In this document: piece by piece, positions 48,223 through 58,354 of the stretch
Layout of the letters: every line of letters starts with the position of its first letter
How positions within the stretch are numbered: position 1 is the first letter of the stretch
Assembly (NCBI RefSeq): GCF_014196765.1
Contig: NZ_JACIEE010000006.1
Location: 234,963-298,962 of the forward strand
DNA length: 64,000 nucleotides
Source: Mycoplana azooxidifex
GTDB taxonomy: Bacteria > Pseudomonadota > Alphaproteobacteria > Rhizobiales > Rhizobiaceae
Reading direction: 5' to 3'
Program-made: the position numbers and the translations under genes
Notes under the pieces: model-generated
What the model saw: only the letters and a program-made list of their open reading frames with translations
The model's database searches: none
What the model was told of the DNA's origin: nothing

Positions 48223-48846
48223 TCAGCTTGCGAGCTTCAACTTGCCGAGATCGGTGATGTTGCGCTCTGCCTCGGAGATCGCGGACGCCTTGGAGACGTC
48301 GCTGAGGTTCAGGCCTTCGGCGCGAACGAACTCGATGTCGGTGATGCCGAGGAAGCCGAAGACGGCGGTGAGGTAGCTTTCCTGGTGATCCATGATCGCT
48401 GCAGGGCCGGAGCTGTAGTGGCCGCCGCGCGTGGAGACGACGACGACCTTCTTGCCCTTGGCGAGGCCTTCGGCACCGTTCTCGCCGTAACGGAAGGTCT
48501 TGCCGGCGACTGCGATGCGGTCAACCCAGGCCTTCAACTGGCTCGGCAGCGAGAAGTTATACATCGGCGCGCCGACGATGACGGTATCCGCAGCCAGGAA
48601 CTCCTCGAGCACGACGGCACTCGTCGCCACGTCGCCGGCCACCGTCGCGTCGACATCTTCCGGCTTGGCGTTGGCGGCCATCAGGTGCGCACCGGTCAGA
48701 TGCGGAAGCGCGTCGGCAACGAGGTCGCGATAGGTGATCGTCGCATCGGGATGATCGGCCTTGACCTGGGCTGCGATCGCGGCGGTCAGGCGGCGGGAGA
48801 CGGAGTGGTCGCCGAGGATGCCGGAGTCGATGTGGAGGACGTTCAT
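48223..48846 (-). CDS. azoR: FMN-dependent NADH-azoreductase / quinone reductase
   Basis: This encodes 207 residues of the flavodoxin-like fold. AzoR reduces quinones and azo compounds by two electrons with NADH. Visible are the FMN phosphate loop SGILGDHSVSRRLT near the N-terminus, the P-loop-following motif VIVGAPMYNFSLPSQLKAWV and VVVSTRGGHYSS. The gene is divergent from a LysR regulator, which suggests control by it in response to electrophiles or quinones, as in other such pairs (inference). Confidence 0.93.
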   Translation of the reverse strand: MNVLHIDSGILGDHSVSRRLTAAIAAQVKADHPDATITYRDLVADALPHLTGAHLMAANAKPEDVDATVAGDVATSAVVLEEFLAADTVIVGAPMYNFSLPSQLKAWVDRIAVAGKTFRYGENGAEGLAKGKKVVVVSTRGGHYSSGPAAIMDHQESYLTAVFGFLGITDIEFVRAEGLNLSDVSKASAISEAERNITDLGKLKLAS

Positions 48847-48931
48847 TGTGTGGTGCCTCTGAAATGAGTTTCGGTGAAAGCTATATGTCCTGAAAACAAT
48901 CGAAGGATTAGCCGGTCAAAATTCAATTGAC

Positions 48932-48949
48932 TGTTTCCTGAGGGAAACA
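48932..48949. promoter_or_regulatory. Palindromic operator candidate between azoR and lysR
   Basis: TGTTTCC and GGAAACA form a perfect 7-bp inverted repeat with a 4-base centre. It lies between a TTGACT -35 (48927-48932) and the start of the LysR gene, where the regulator could repress itself and act on azoR. The outer T and A fit the loose T-N-A LysR box. Confidence 0.6.
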
Positions 48950-48984
48950 ATAAGAGGATATCGAAGGCGCTTTGGAGTTCCGCC

Positions 48985-49932
48985 ATGCAAGACCTCAACG
49001 ATCTCGCCTTGTTCGCCGCGGTGGTGAAGAACAAGGGGTTCACCGCCGCCGCCACCGCGCTCGGCGTGCCGAAGTCGAAGATCTCCAAGCGCGTCGCACA
49101 GCTTGAGGACCGCCTCGGCGTGCGCCTGCTCGAGCGCTCCACCCGTAAGCTCAGGGTCACCGACATCGGACAGACCTTCTATGAACGCTGCGAGACGATC
49201 CTGGCGGGCGTCGACGAGGCGGAGACGATCGTCGCCGCCGCCAAGTCGGAACCGGCCGGGCCGATCCGCCTTTCCATGCCCCCGGGCTTCGCCCCCATGA
49301 TGGCCCACATCCTGCCGACCTTTCTGAAGCGGTATCCGCAGGTCCGGCTTGCCGTCGTGATGACCAATCGGCCGGTCGATCTGATCGAGGAACGGATCGA
49401 CGTCGCGCTGAGGGTGCGGGAGAGCTACGAGGGCGACCAGTCGGTCGTCGTCCGCAAGTTCACCAGCACGCGCCAGTTCCTGGCGGCGAGCCCGTCCTTC
49501 GTAGCCGCACACGGGCCGATCACGCTGGAAAGCCTCTCGAAGCTGCCGACGCTCGCCATACAGGAGCATACGGGGCGGGCCGTCTGGTCGCTCGTGAACA
49601 CGACCGGCGAGGTTTGCGACATCGCCCACAACCCCATCCTCTCCGCCGTGGAATTCGGCATGCTGGAGCGCGCCGCAATCGAGGGGGTAGGCATCGGCCT
49701 TTTGCCCGACAGCATCGTCGAGCGCGGCTTTCGGGCCGGCGTGCTCGTGGCCGTGCTGCCCGAATGGAGTTCGCCCGAACAGAGCATGCACGCCGCCTTC
49801 ACCTCGCGACACGGCATGCTGCCCGCCGTCCGCGCGCTCATCGACCATCTCGCCGAGGTCCTGCCCCGCACCGTCCAGCTCTGCAAGGAAGTGATCCCGC
49901 AATCGCCGGCGACGGCGGACTGGACCATCTGA
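48985..49932 (+). CDS. LysR-family transcriptional regulator
   Basis: This encodes 315 residues. The N-terminal winged helix-turn-helix (about 1-60) reads DLALFAAVVKNKGFTAAATA then LGVPKSKISKRVAQLEDRLG, and a periplasmic-binding-protein-like effector domain follows (GPIRLSMPPGFAPMMAHILP, LIEERIDVALRVRESYEGDQ). It belongs to the class whose members sit next to quinone or azoreductase genes. Divergent orientation to azoR with the palindrome at 48932 supports a local regulatory role. The inducer is unknown. Confidence 0.93.
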   Translation: MQDLNDLALFAAVVKNKGFTAAATALGVPKSKISKRVAQLEDRLGVRLLERSTRKLRVTDIGQTFYERCETILAGVDEAETIVAAAKSEPAGPIRLSMPPGFAPMMAHILPTFLKRYPQVRLAVVMTNRPVDLIEERIDVALRVRESYEGDQSVVVRKFTSTRQFLAASPSFVAAHGPITLESLSKLPTLAIQEHTGRAVWSLVNTTGEVCDIAHNPILSAVEFGMLERAAIEGVGIGLLPDSIVERGFRAGVLVAVLPEWSSPEQSMHAAFTSRHGMLPAVRALIDHLAEVLPRTVQLCKEVIPQSPATADWTI

Positions 49933-49986
49933 GACGCGCTTTTTCGCTTTACAGCCCGGCGGAATATGCTAACTCCGTCGCAGAGT

Positions 49987-50062
<76 letters not shown>

Positions 50063-50361
50063 TAAAAATCCTGTCCGACCCGGGTGCCGGGCGGCGAGCT
50101 CTCCCCATATTGCGGCCGTCACACAAGTTTCTCGTCGTCACCGGCAGGTTTCCCCCTGCCCGATTCACATTCCTAACTGGCGCCAGACGGTTGGGTCGAC
50201 CGTTCGACATGGACACTATCGGCGGACAGTCTGGGGCAGCCTGCTAGCTCGCAGCGCGCGCAATCCTCCGGCCGCGCGACGCCGTCCCGCCCCCTTTATC
50301 CTTTCCTTACGCCCCACCGGCGTCTTCGCAATCGAAACCTGACCTCGCCATCCCCTAATGC

Positions 50362-50383
50362 TTCTCCTGTACCAACAGGAGAA
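50362..50383 (+). promoter_or_regulatory. Inverted repeat covering the ribosome-binding site in front of the kdp operon
   Basis: TTCTCCTGT (50362-50370) and ACAGGAGAA (50375-50383) pair perfectly with a 4-base loop. The right arm contains the AGGAGA ribosome-binding site of the 27-residue gene at 50389. In the mRNA this would hide the site; as DNA it could also be an operator. The remaining gap 50063-50361 after tRNA-Thr shows no gene and no clear promoter. Confidence 0.65.
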
Positions 50384-50388
50384 CGCAC

Positions 50389-50472
50389 ATGTCCGATATC
50401 ATCTATATGGCGCTGGGTTGCGGCACGCTTCTGGCGCTCGCGGTCTACGCCCGCGTCCTCGACAGCCTGTGA
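50389..50472 (+). CDS. 27-residue membrane peptide at the head of the kdp operon
   Basis: The peptide begins MSDIIYMALGCGTLLALAVY and ends ARVLDSL: one hydrophobic helix with a short basic/acidic tail. AGGAGA lies six bases from the ATG. It is 12 bases before kdpF and has the same layout (one helix, short C-terminal charged tail) but a different sequence. A short membrane peptide in this place is known to me from rhizobial kdp operons without a name. It may be an extra Kdp subunit or a leader peptide. Confidence 0.65.
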   Translation: MSDIIYMALGCGTLLALAVYARVLDSL

Positions 50473-50484
50473 GGTGAGGCCCGC

Positions 50485-50571
50485 ATGATCGAGCCTCTTT
50501 TCGGCCTTTTTGTCGCCATCGCGCTCGCAGTCTATCTCGTGGTCACGCTTCTGCGACCCGAGCGCTTCTGA
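50485..50571 (+). CDS. kdpF: KdpF, small stabilising subunit of the K+ ATPase
   Basis: This encodes 28 residues (MIEPLFGLFVAIALAVYLVV, then TLLRPERF), one membrane helix with the LLRPE(R/K)F ending that is typical of KdpF. KdpF stabilises the KdpFABC complex in the inner membrane. GTGAGG precedes the ATG, and kdpA follows after 18 bases. Confidence 0.9.
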   Translation: MIEPLFGLFVAIALAVYLVVTLLRPERF

Positions 50572-50589
50572 TCTATCCGGAGAATTCCC

Positions 50590-52299
50590 ATGACACTCAT
50601 CGGGTGGCTGCAGATCAGCCTCCTCTTTCTCGCCGTGCTCGTCGTGATAAAGCCGCTCGGGCTCTACATGGCGCGGGTCTTTTCCGGCGAGCGCACCCTT
50701 CTTTCGCCCGTGCTCGGGGGCCTGGAGACCGGCCTCTACCGGCTCGGCGGCATCCGCCCGGACAAGGAGCAGAGCTGGCTCTCCTATGCCGTCGCCATGC
50801 TCGTCTTCTCGCTCGCCGGCTTCGTCGCGCTCTACGCGATCCTGCGGCTGCAGGCCCATCTGCCGCTGAACCCGCAGGGCTTTGCCGGCATGGCGCCGGA
50901 CCTCGCCTTCAACACGGCCGTATCCTTCGTCACCAACACGAACTGGCAGAACTATGCCGGCGAGAGCACGCTCAGCCACTTCAGCCAGATGGCGGGCCTC
51001 ACCGTCCAGAACTTCCTGTCGGCTGCGACCGGCATGGCGCTTGCGATCGCCTTCACCCGCGCGCTCGCGCGCTCCAGGGTCGCAACGCTCGGCAACTTCT
51101 GGGTCGACATGACGCGCGCCACGCTCTACGTGCTGTTGCCGATCTCCTTCGTCGTGGCGCTCGCCTTTGTGGCCATGGGCCTGCCCCAGACGCTCGACGC
51201 GTCGGTGACGGCGACCACGCTTGAGGGCGGCCAGCAGGTCATCGCGCTTGGCCCCGTCGCCTCGCAGGAAGCGATCAAGCAGCTCGGCACCAATGGCGGC
51301 GGCTTCTTCAACGTCAATGCCGCCCATCCGTTCGAAAACCCGACGGCGCTTTCCAACTATCTCAACATCTTCGCCATGCTGTCGATCTCGGCGGCGATGG
51401 TCTACACGTTCGGCCAGATGGTCGGCAACCGCCGCCAGGGCTGGGCGCTGATCACAGCGATCACCATCCTGCTCGTTGCCGGCGTCGCCGCCACCTACTG
51501 GGCGGAAGGCCAGGGCAATACCATCCTGACGGCGCTCGGCCTCGATCCCGCTCAGGGCAACACGGAAGGCAAGGAAGTCCGGTTCGGCCAGGCGATGACC
51601 GCCCTCTATGCGGCGGTGACCACCGGGCTTTCGGACGGCGGCGTCAACGGCATGCACGGCTCGTTCACCGGCCTCGGCGGACTGGTGCCGATGTTTCTGA
51701 TGCAGCTCGGCGAAGTGCTGCCGGGCGGCGTCGGCTCGGGGCTCTACGGCATGCTCGTCTTCGCGTTGCTGTCCGTCTTCGTCGCCGGGCTCATGGTCGG
51801 CCGCACGCCGGAATTCCTCGGCAAGAAGATCGAGGGCCGCGAGATGAAATTTGCCATCCTCGCCATCCTGATCCTGCCGCTGGCGATCCTGGGCTTCACC
51901 GCCGTCTCCGCCATGCTGCCCATTGCTGTGGCAAGCGTCGGCACGGCCGGCCCGCACGGCCTTTCCGAAATCCTCTATGCCTATACCTCGGCCGCCGGCA
52001 ACAACGGCTCCGCCTTCGGCGGGCTGACCGGCAACACGCCCTGGTACAACACCACGCTCGGCATCGCCATGCTGCTCGGCCGCTTCGCCTATGTCGTTCC
52101 TGTCATGGCGATCGCGGGATCGCTGGCGGCTAAGGTCAAGGTTCCCGCCTCCGCCGGCACCTTCCCCACCGACGGTCCGCTGTTCGTCGGGCTCTTGCTC
52201 GGCATCATCCTTATTCTCGGCGGTCTGCAATTCTTCCCGGCACTCGCCCTCGGCCCCATCGTCGAACACCTGGCGATGCTCGCCGGCCAGACCTTCTGA
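50590..52299 (+). CDS. kdpA: Potassium-transporting ATPase subunit KdpA
   Basis: This encodes 569 residues. KdpA is the K+-binding channel-like subunit of the pump. It has ten or more hydrophobic helices and four pore-loop repeats; visible selectivity-filter segments include [56 protein letters not shown] and [20 protein letters not shown]. The length is normal. It lies between kdpF and kdpB. Confidence 0.98.
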   Translation: MTLIGWLQISLLFLAVLVVIKPLGLYMARVFSGERTLLSPVLGGLETGLYRLGGIRPDKEQSWLSYAVAMLVFSLAGFVALYAILRLQAHLPLNPQGFAGMAPDLAFNTAVSFVTNTNWQNYAGESTLSHFSQMAGLTVQNFLSAATGMALAIAFTRALARSRVATLGNFWVDMTRATLYVLLPISFVVALAFVAMGLPQTLDASVTATTLEGGQQVIALGPVASQEAIKQLGTNGGGFFNVNAAHPFENPTALSNYLNIFAMLSISAAMVYTFGQMVGNRRQGWALITAITILLVAGVAATYWAEGQGNTILTALGLDPAQGNTEGKEVRFGQAMTALYAAVTTGLSDGGVNGMHGSFTGLGGLVPMFLMQLGEVLPGGVGSGLYGMLVFALLSVFVAGLMVGRTPEFLGKKIEGREMKFAILAILILPLAILGFTAVSAMLPIAVASVGTAGPHGLSEILYAYTSAAGNNGSAFGGLTGNTPWYNTTLGIAMLLGRFAYVVPVMAIAGSLAAKVKVPASAGTFPTDGPLFVGLLLGIILILGGLQFFPALALGPIVEHLAMLAGQTF

Positions 52300-52310
52300 A
52301 GGAACACCCC

Positions 52311-54347
52311 ATGTCAAAAGACCGCAAGGCACCTGGTCTTCTCGACCCACAAATCCTGCTTCCGGCAGCGCGCGACGCCTTCCGCAAGCTCGATCCGCGG
52401 CAACTGCTGCGCAATCCCGTGATCTTCGTCACAGAGGTCGTGGCGGCTGTCGTGACGCTGCTCTTCCTGCGCGACCTCGCCACCAGCACGGCCGACGCCA
52501 TCTTCTCCGGCCAGATCGCCGCCTGGCTCTGGTTCACCGTCCTCTTCGCCACCTTTGCGGAAGCGGTGGCGGAGGGCCGCGGGCGAGCGCAGGCCGACAG
52601 CCTGAAGAAGACCAAATCGGAACTCCTGGCCCGCCGGCTCACCGCCGGCGGCGCTACGGAGACCGTCCCCGCGACGACGCTGAAGGTCGGTGACGTGGTG
52701 CTGGTCTCGGCCGGCGAACTGATCCCCGGCGACGGCGAGGTGATCGACGGCGTCGCCTCGGTCAACGAAAGCGCCATTACCGGGGAGTCGGCGCCGGTCA
52801 TCCGCGAATCCGGCGGCGACCGTTCGGCCGTGACCGGCGGCACGCAGGTGCTGTCCGACGAGATCAAGGTGAAGATCACGGTTGCCCCCGGCTCGTCCTT
52901 CGTCGACCGAATGATCGCGCTGATCGAGGGTGCGCAACGCCAGAAGACACCGAACGAGATCGCGCTGTCGATCCTGCTTTCGGGCCTGACGCTGATCTTC
53001 CTGTTCGTCTGCGTCGCGATCTGGGGGCTTGCCGGCTACTCCGGCACGGTGCTCTCGGTGACCGTGCTGGCGGCGCTGCTCGTCACCCTCATTCCGACCA
53101 CGATCGGCGGCCTGCTCTCGGCCATCGGCATCGCCGGCATGGATCGCCTCGTGCGCTTCAACGTGATCGCCACCTCTGGCCGCGCGGTGGAGGCGGCAGG
53201 CGACGTCGACACGCTCCTGCTCGACAAGACCGGCACCGTCACCTTCGGCAACCGCATGGCCAGCGACTTCCTGCCGGCGCCGGGCGTAACCCAGTCGGAG
53301 CTCGCCGAGGCCGCACTGCTGGCGAGCCTCAGCGACGAGACGCCGGAAGGTCGCTCCATCGTCGCCCTCGCCACCGGCGAATTCGCAATCCCGATGCCGA
53401 AGGCGGAGTTCGACGCGGTGATCGGCTTTGCCGCCGAGACCCGGCTGTCGGGCGTGGACCAGGGCAAGCGCCGGCTGAGGAAGGGCGCGGTAGACGCGAT
53501 CCTGCGCTTCGCCGGCCGCACGGAAGACACCGCACCTTCCGAATTCCGCCGCGACGTGGATGCGATCGCCCGCAGCGGCGGCACCCCGCTGGCGGTGGCA
53601 GACGGCACGACGCTGCTGGGCGTGATCCACCTCAAGGACATCGTCAAGCCCGGCATCAAGGAGCGCTTCGCCGCGCTCCGCGCCATGGGCATCCGCACCG
53701 TCATGGTGACCGGCGACAATCCGGTGACCGCGGCTGCGATCGCCTCGGAAGCCGGCGTCGACGACTATCTCGCCGAGGCCACGCCGGAAGACAAGCTCGC
53801 CTTTATCCGCCGCGAACAGCAGGGCGGACGGCTGATCGCCATGTGCGGCGACGGCACCAACGATGCGCCGGCGCTGGCCCAGGCCGATGTCGGCGTCGCC
53901 ATGCAGACCGGCACCCAGGCCGCCCGCGAGGCCGCCAACATGGTGGATCTCGATTCGAGCCCCACCAAGCTCATCGAGATCGTGGAGATCGGCAAGCAGC
54001 TCCTGATGACGCGCGGCTCGCTCACGACCTTCTCCATCGCCAATGACGTGGCCAAGTACTTCGCGATCATCCCGGCGCTGTTCGTCGCCACCTACCCGAC
54101 CCTCGATGCGCTCAACATCATGGGGCTTGCCTCACCGCAGTCGGCCATCCTCTCGGCTGTCATCTTCAACGCCCTGATCATCGTGGCGCTGATCCCGCTC
54201 GCGCTGCGTGGCGTCGCCTACCGGCCGTCCGGTGCGGCCTCCCTGCTTCGCCGCAACCTCCTCGTCTATGGCCTCGGCGGCCTCGTCCTGCCCTTTGCCG
54301 GCATCAAGCTCATCGACGTCGCCGTCAGCGCCCTGCAACTGGTGTAA
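52311..54347 (+). CDS. kdpB: Potassium-transporting ATPase ATP-binding subunit KdpB
   Basis: This encodes 678 residues of a P-type ATPase. D305 in [13 protein letters not shown] is the phosphorylated aspartate; TGES at 157-160 is the dephosphorylation motif and its serine (160) matches the inhibitory phosphorylation site studied in E. coli. [13 protein letters not shown] lies in the membrane helix that couples to KdpA, and [20 protein letters not shown] is the hinge motif. It starts 11 bases after kdpA. Confidence 0.98.
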   Translation: MSKDRKAPGLLDPQILLPAARDAFRKLDPRQLLRNPVIFVTEVVAAVVTLLFLRDLATSTADAIFSGQIAAWLWFTVLFATFAEAVAEGRGRAQADSLKKTKSELLARRLTAGGATETVPATTLKVGDVVLVSAGELIPGDGEVIDGVASVNESAITGESAPVIRESGGDRSAVTGGTQVLSDEIKVKITVAPGSSFVDRMIALIEGAQRQKTPNEIALSILLSGLTLIFLFVCVAIWGLAGYSGTVLSVTVLAALLVTLIPTTIGGLLSAIGIAGMDRLVRFNVIATSGRAVEAAGDVDTLLLDKTGTVTFGNRMASDFLPAPGVTQSELAEAALLASLSDETPEGRSIVALATGEFAIPMPKAEFDAVIGFAAETRLSGVDQGKRRLRKGAVDAILRFAGRTEDTAPSEFRRDVDAIARSGGTPLAVADGTTLLGVIHLKDIVKPGIKERFAALRAMGIRTVMVTGDNPVTAAAIASEAGVDDYLAEATPEDKLAFIRREQQGGRLIAMCGDGTNDAPALAQADVGVAMQTGTQAAREAANMVDLDSSPTKLIEIVEIGKQLLMTRGSLTTFSIANDVAKYFAIIPALFVATYPTLDALNIMGLASPQSAILSAVIFNALIIVALIPLALRGVAYRPSGAASLLRRNLLVYGLGGLVLPFAGIKLIDVAVSALQLV

Positions 54348-54349
54348 AA

Positions 54350-54919
54350 ATGCTGAACCATCTTCGCCCCGCAATCACCCTCGTCGTCGCCATGACCGCG
54401 CTCACCGGCCTCGCCTATCCGCTGGCGGTCAACGGCCTGGCCCAGACCGTCCTGCCGGCGCTCGCCAACGGCAGCCTCGTCGAAAGGGACGGCGCCGTCG
54501 TCGGTTCCGCCCTGATCGGGCAGAACTTCACCTCCGAGCGCTATTTCTGGCCGCGGCCGTCTGCGACCGGACCGGAACCCTACAACGCCTCCGCCTCGTC
54601 GGGATCGAACCTTGGCACGACGTCTGCGAAGTTGCGCGACCGGGTCGCCCTCGATATCGAGAAGCTGAAGGCGGCCGGGGCGGCAGCCCCCGTCCCGGCC
54701 GATGCCGCAACGACGTCCGGCTCCGGCCTCGATCCGCATATCTCGCCGGCGTTTGCGCGCGCGCAGGTGTCTCGTGTAGCAAGGGCCCGGGGACTGGCGG
54801 CGAGCGACGTGAGCGGTCTCGTCGAGCGGCAGATCGAGGGGCGCGGGTTCGGCGTGATCGGCGAACCGCGCGTGAATGTGCTACAGCTCAATCTGGCGCT
54901 CGATGCACTGAAGACGTGA
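54350..54919 (+). CDS. kdpC: Potassium-transporting ATPase subunit KdpC
   Basis: This encodes 189 residues with one N-terminal membrane helix ([20 protein letters not shown]) and a periplasmic domain. Signatures are [39 protein letters not shown] and [20 protein letters not shown]. The start is two bases after the kdpB stop. Confidence 0.97.
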   Translation: MLNHLRPAITLVVAMTALTGLAYPLAVNGLAQTVLPALANGSLVERDGAVVGSALIGQNFTSERYFWPRPSATGPEPYNASASSGSNLGTTSAKLRDRVALDIEKLKAAGAAAPVPADAATTSGSGLDPHISPAFARAQVSRVARARGLAASDVSGLVERQIEGRGFGVIGEPRVNVLQLNLALDALKT

Positions 54920-54927
54920 GAGAATGA

Positions 54928-57624
54928 ATGGCGGAAGACGACCGCGACGACAAACGCAGACCCGATCCGGACGCACTACTTGCCCTGGCGAAGAAGGATC
55001 GCCGGGGCAAGCTGACCGTTTTTCTGGGAGCCGCACCCGGGGTAGGCAAGACCTATGCCATGCTGTCGCGCGCGCGGCGGCTGAAGGCCGACGGCGTCGA
55101 TATCGTCATCGGCGTCGTGGAGGCGCATGGGCGCGACGAGACGGCCGCCCTCCTCACCGGCCTGGAAGTCCTGCCGCGGGCGCGCGTCGCCCATCGCGGC
55201 CGGATGCTGGAGGAGTTCGATCTCGATGCTGCGCTGGCCCGCAAGCCGCGCATCGTCGTGGTCGACGAGCTCGCCCACTCCAACCCCGAAGGCAGCCGCC
55301 ATCCCAAGCGCTACCAGGATATCGGCGAACTGATCGACGCCGGCATCGACGTCTGGACCGCGCTGAACATCCAGCACCTGGAAAGCCTCGCCGATCTGGT
55401 CGCCCAGATCACCGGCGTGACGGTGCGCGAACGGGTGCCGGACCTGGTCCTCAAGCGTGCCGACGAGGTACTGCTCGTCGACCTGCCGCCGAGCGAACTG
55501 ATCGAGCGGCTGAAGGAGGGCAAGGTCTACCTGCCCGAAAGCGCCAGCCGCGCCGTCGACCGGTTCTTCCGGCTCGGAAACCTGACGGCCCTGCGCGAAC
55601 TGGCGCTGCGACGCACCGCGGATCGGGTCGACGACCAGATGGTCGACTACCTCAAGCAGAACGCGATCGAGGGGCCATGGGCGACAGGGGAACGCCTGAT
55701 CGTCTGCGTCGGGCCGGACGATCTGTCGGAAAAGGTCGTCCGGGTCGCCAGCCGGCTGGCCTCGGGGCTGAACGCGGCCTGGATCGTCGTGTCGATCGAG
55801 CGCGCCGACCGCGAGGTGGAGACGTCCGCGCGCCTGCAGCGGATCGATGCGCTTTTCAGGCTGGCCGAGCAGCTCGGGGCCGAGACGCGGCGCATCGTCG
55901 GTAACGATTTCGTCGAAGAGATTCTCAAGCTGGCCCGCCGCGAGCACGCCACCCAGATCGTCATCGGGGCCAAATGGCGCAGTGGGATCGCAAGGCTGCT
56001 GTTCCGGTCGCTGCCCCATGCCCTGGCGCGCCGCGCGGCCGGGATCGGGGTCTACATGGTCACGCCGGAGCGGGCCGCCGAAGAGCGACCGAAGCGGTTG
56101 CGGCCATCGACGGTCAGCCTGGCGACCGTCCGGATGTCGGCTGCCATCGCGGTCGGCTTCGTCGCAGCGACGACCGTGATCGGCAAGATGATCGCCGCCT
56201 TCGTCAACCTGCCGAATATCTCGCTGCTGTTCCTGCTGGCGGTCCTCGGTGCGGCCGTCACCGGCGGCTACCTGTCTGCGTTCCTGGCGGCGCTGCTGTC
56301 TACGGTCGCCTACAATTTCTTCTTCATCGATCCGCTGCACAACTTCGCCATCTCGACGCCGCACGGCGTCTTTGCGCTGCTGGCGTTCCTGGTGGTCGCC
56401 ATGGTCGCCGGCGGCTTCGCCTCGCGGATCCGCGAACAGGCGGAGGTGGCCCGCGTCAGGGCGACGGCGCTGCAATCGCTGCACGATTTCTCGCGCAAAC
56501 TTTCTGGTGCGGCGAAGACCGACGACGCCATCTGGCTCGCCGCCTCGCAACTCCAGGCAAGCCTCCGGCGCAACATCGTTCTGCTCCTGCCGGAAGGTGA
56601 CGACCTGCGCATCGCCGTGGCCTGGCCGCCGGACACCGAGCTCGACGTCACCGACCTGACGGCGGCCCGCTGGGCGCAGGACAAGCGCGAACCGGCCGGG
56701 CATGGCACGGGCACCCTGCCGAACAGTCGCTTCGAGTTTCGCCCGCTGCTCGGGCCACATGCCGCCCTCGGCGTCTGCGGGATCGAGCAGACGGGCGAGC
56801 CGCTGGACATCAATGCCGAGCGCGCGCTCGCCGCCATCCTCGACCAGACGGCGATCGCGCTCGACCGCTCGCGGCTTGCCGAAGAAAGCGTGCTGCAGGC
56901 CGCAAAGCTCGAGGGCGAGCGCTACCGCGAGGCACTGCTGTCCTCCATTTCCCACGATCTCAGGACACCGCTTGCGACGATCACCGGCGCCGTCACCAGC
57001 CTGCGCCAGCTGGGGGACCGGATGAGCCCGGAGAGCCGCGACGACCTCCTGCAGTCGATCGAGGAGGAAAGCGGCCGCATGAGTCGTTTCGTCGCCAACC
57101 TCCTGGACATGACCCGGATCGAGGCGGGCACGCTGAAGCCGAAGCACGACTGGGTGGATGTGGCGGACGCCATCCAGTCGGCCGTCGAGCGGACACGCAA
57201 GCATGCCGGCGGCCGCCTCATCGAGACCGGGATTGCAGCCGACCTGCCGCTGATCGAGGGCGACAGCGTCCTGTTCGGCCAGGTGGTGTTCAACCTGCTC
57301 GACAACGCGGTCAAATATGGCGGCAGCGAACCGATCAACGTCTACGCGCGGCGCGACGGCCAGGACGTGCTGATATCCGTGACCGACCTCGGCAAGGGGA
57401 TACCGGCCGAAGACCTCGAACGGATCTTCGAGAAGTTCTATCGCCGGGGCAGGCCCGACGGGCGCGCGCCAGGAACCGGCCTAGGCTTGTCCATCGCTCG
57501 CGGGTTCGTCGAGGCGATGGGGGGCCGGATCCATGCCGAAAGTCCGGCGGTCAGGAAGAAGGGCACGCGCATCGTCATGCGGTTCCCCGCAGTCGATCAG
57601 GGAAAGGTGCAGAAGACATCATGA
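54928..57624 (+). CDS. kdpD: Osmosensitive K+ channel sensor histidine kinase KdpD
   Basis: This encodes 898 residues. It has the KdpD domain with Walker A GAAPGVGKT at 34-42 and Walker-B-like VVDELAHSNPEG, a Usp domain (TGERLIVCVGPDDLSEKVVR), four closely spaced membrane helices (about 400-510), a GAF-like segment and the kinase core. The phosphoacceptor H676 is in SSISHDLRTPLATI, followed by N, G1 and G2 boxes (NLLDNAVKYGG, GKGIPAEDLERIFEKFYRRG). KdpD senses low K+ or osmotic stress and phosphorylates KdpE. The ATG lies eight bases after kdpC; the stop overlaps kdpE by four. Confidence 0.97.
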   Translation: MAEDDRDDKRRPDPDALLALAKKDRRGKLTVFLGAAPGVGKTYAMLSRARRLKADGVDIVIGVVEAHGRDETAALLTGLEVLPRARVAHRGRMLEEFDLDAALARKPRIVVVDELAHSNPEGSRHPKRYQDIGELIDAGIDVWTALNIQHLESLADLVAQITGVTVRERVPDLVLKRADEVLLVDLPPSELIERLKEGKVYLPESASRAVDRFFRLGNLTALRELALRRTADRVDDQMVDYLKQNAIEGPWATGERLIVCVGPDDLSEKVVRVASRLASGLNAAWIVVSIERADREVETSARLQRIDALFRLAEQLGAETRRIVGNDFVEEILKLARREHATQIVIGAKWRSGIARLLFRSLPHALARRAAGIGVYMVTPERAAEERPKRLRPSTVSLATVRMSAAIAVGFVAATTVIGKMIAAFVNLPNISLLFLLAVLGAAVTGGYLSAFLAALLSTVAYNFFFIDPLHNFAISTPHGVFALLAFLVVAMVAGGFASRIREQAEVARVRATALQSLHDFSRKLSGAAKTDDAIWLAASQLQASLRRNIVLLLPEGDDLRIAVAWPPDTELDVTDLTAARWAQDKREPAGHGTGTLPNSRFEFRPLLGPHAALGVCGIEQTGEPLDINAERALAAILDQTAIALDRSRLAEESVLQAAKLEGERYREALLSSISHDLRTPLATITGAVTSLRQLGDRMSPESRDDLLQSIEEESGRMSRFVANLLDMTRIEAGTLKPKHDWVDVADAIQSAVERTRKHAGGRLIETGIAADLPLIEGDSVLFGQVVFNLLDNAVKYGGSEPINVYARRDGQDVLISVTDLGKGIPAEDLERIFEKFYRRGRPDGRAPGTGLGLSIARGFVEAMGGRIHAESPAVRKKGTRIVMRFPAVDQGKVQKTS

Positions 57625-58313
57625 CGCTCGCGCGCATTCTGGTCGTCGACGACGAGCCGCAGATCCAGCGTTTCCTGAAACCGGCGCTGATGGCCGCGGG
57701 CTACGACGTGGTCGAGGCCGCCACGGGCGCCGAGGCGCTCAAGGCCGTCGCGACGCAGGCCCCCGACCTGATGGTGCTGGACCTCGGCCTGCCCGACATG
57801 GACGGCAAGGACATCATCGCCAGCCTGCGCGGCTGGTCGGAGATCCCCATCGTGATCCTGTCTGCCCGCGACCGCGAGAGCGAGAAGATCGCAGCCCTCG
57901 ACCTCGGTGCAGACGACTATGTCGAAAAGCCCTTCGGCATCGGCGAACTGACCGCCCGCATCCGCAACGCGCTGCGCCGCCGTAGCCGAAACGAGGTGCA
58001 GGCGCCCTTCATCCTGGCGGACGGGCTTACGATCGACACCGTGCACCGGCTGGTGACGCGCGACGACGAGGCCATCCACCTGACGCCGAAGGAATATGAC
58101 CTTCTCACCCTGCTGGGGCGCCACGCCGGCCGTGTCGTCACCCACCGCACGCTGCTGACCTCGGTCTGGGGACCCGCCCATACCGAAGACCTGCATTACC
58201 TGCGCGTCTTCATCGGCCAGTTGCGGCAGAAGATCGAGCGCGACCCGACACAGCCCGCGATCGTTCGGACGGAAGCCGGCGTCGGCTACCGGCTGGTCGT
58301 GGATCACGAGTAG
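57621..58313 (+). CDS. kdpE: Response regulator KdpE
   Basis: This encodes 230 residues, OmpR/PhoB type. The receiver has D10/D11 and the phosphoacceptor D54 (VLDLGLPDMDG) and the switch lysine in VEKPFGIGEL. The winged helix carries HLTPKEYDLLTLLGRHAGRV and LRQKIERDPTQPAIVRTEAG. It would activate the kdp promoter upstream of 50389. Overlap with kdpD (ATGA) indicates coupled translation. The gene converges on ureG 41 bases away. Confidence 0.97.
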   Translation: MTLARILVVDDEPQIQRFLKPALMAAGYDVVEAATGAEALKAVATQAPDLMVLDLGLPDMDGKDIIASLRGWSEIPIVILSARDRESEKIAALDLGADDYVEKPFGIGELTARIRNALRRRSRNEVQAPFILADGLTIDTVHRLVTRDDEAIHLTPKEYDLLTLLGRHAGRVVTHRTLLTSVWGPAHTEDLHYLRVFIGQLRQKIERDPTQPAIVRTEAGVGYRLVVDHE

Positions 58314-58354
58314 GAGCGCGACCGGCACTTGCTTACCGATCCAGGCCCGGTGGT

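Noticed and set aside
54976-57204. Minus-strand 742-codon frame opposite kdpD (and a 684-codon frame opposite kdpA, a 438-codon frame opposite kdpB)
   Set aside because: The kdp proteins on the plus strand carry full catalytic motifs; the antisense frames do not.
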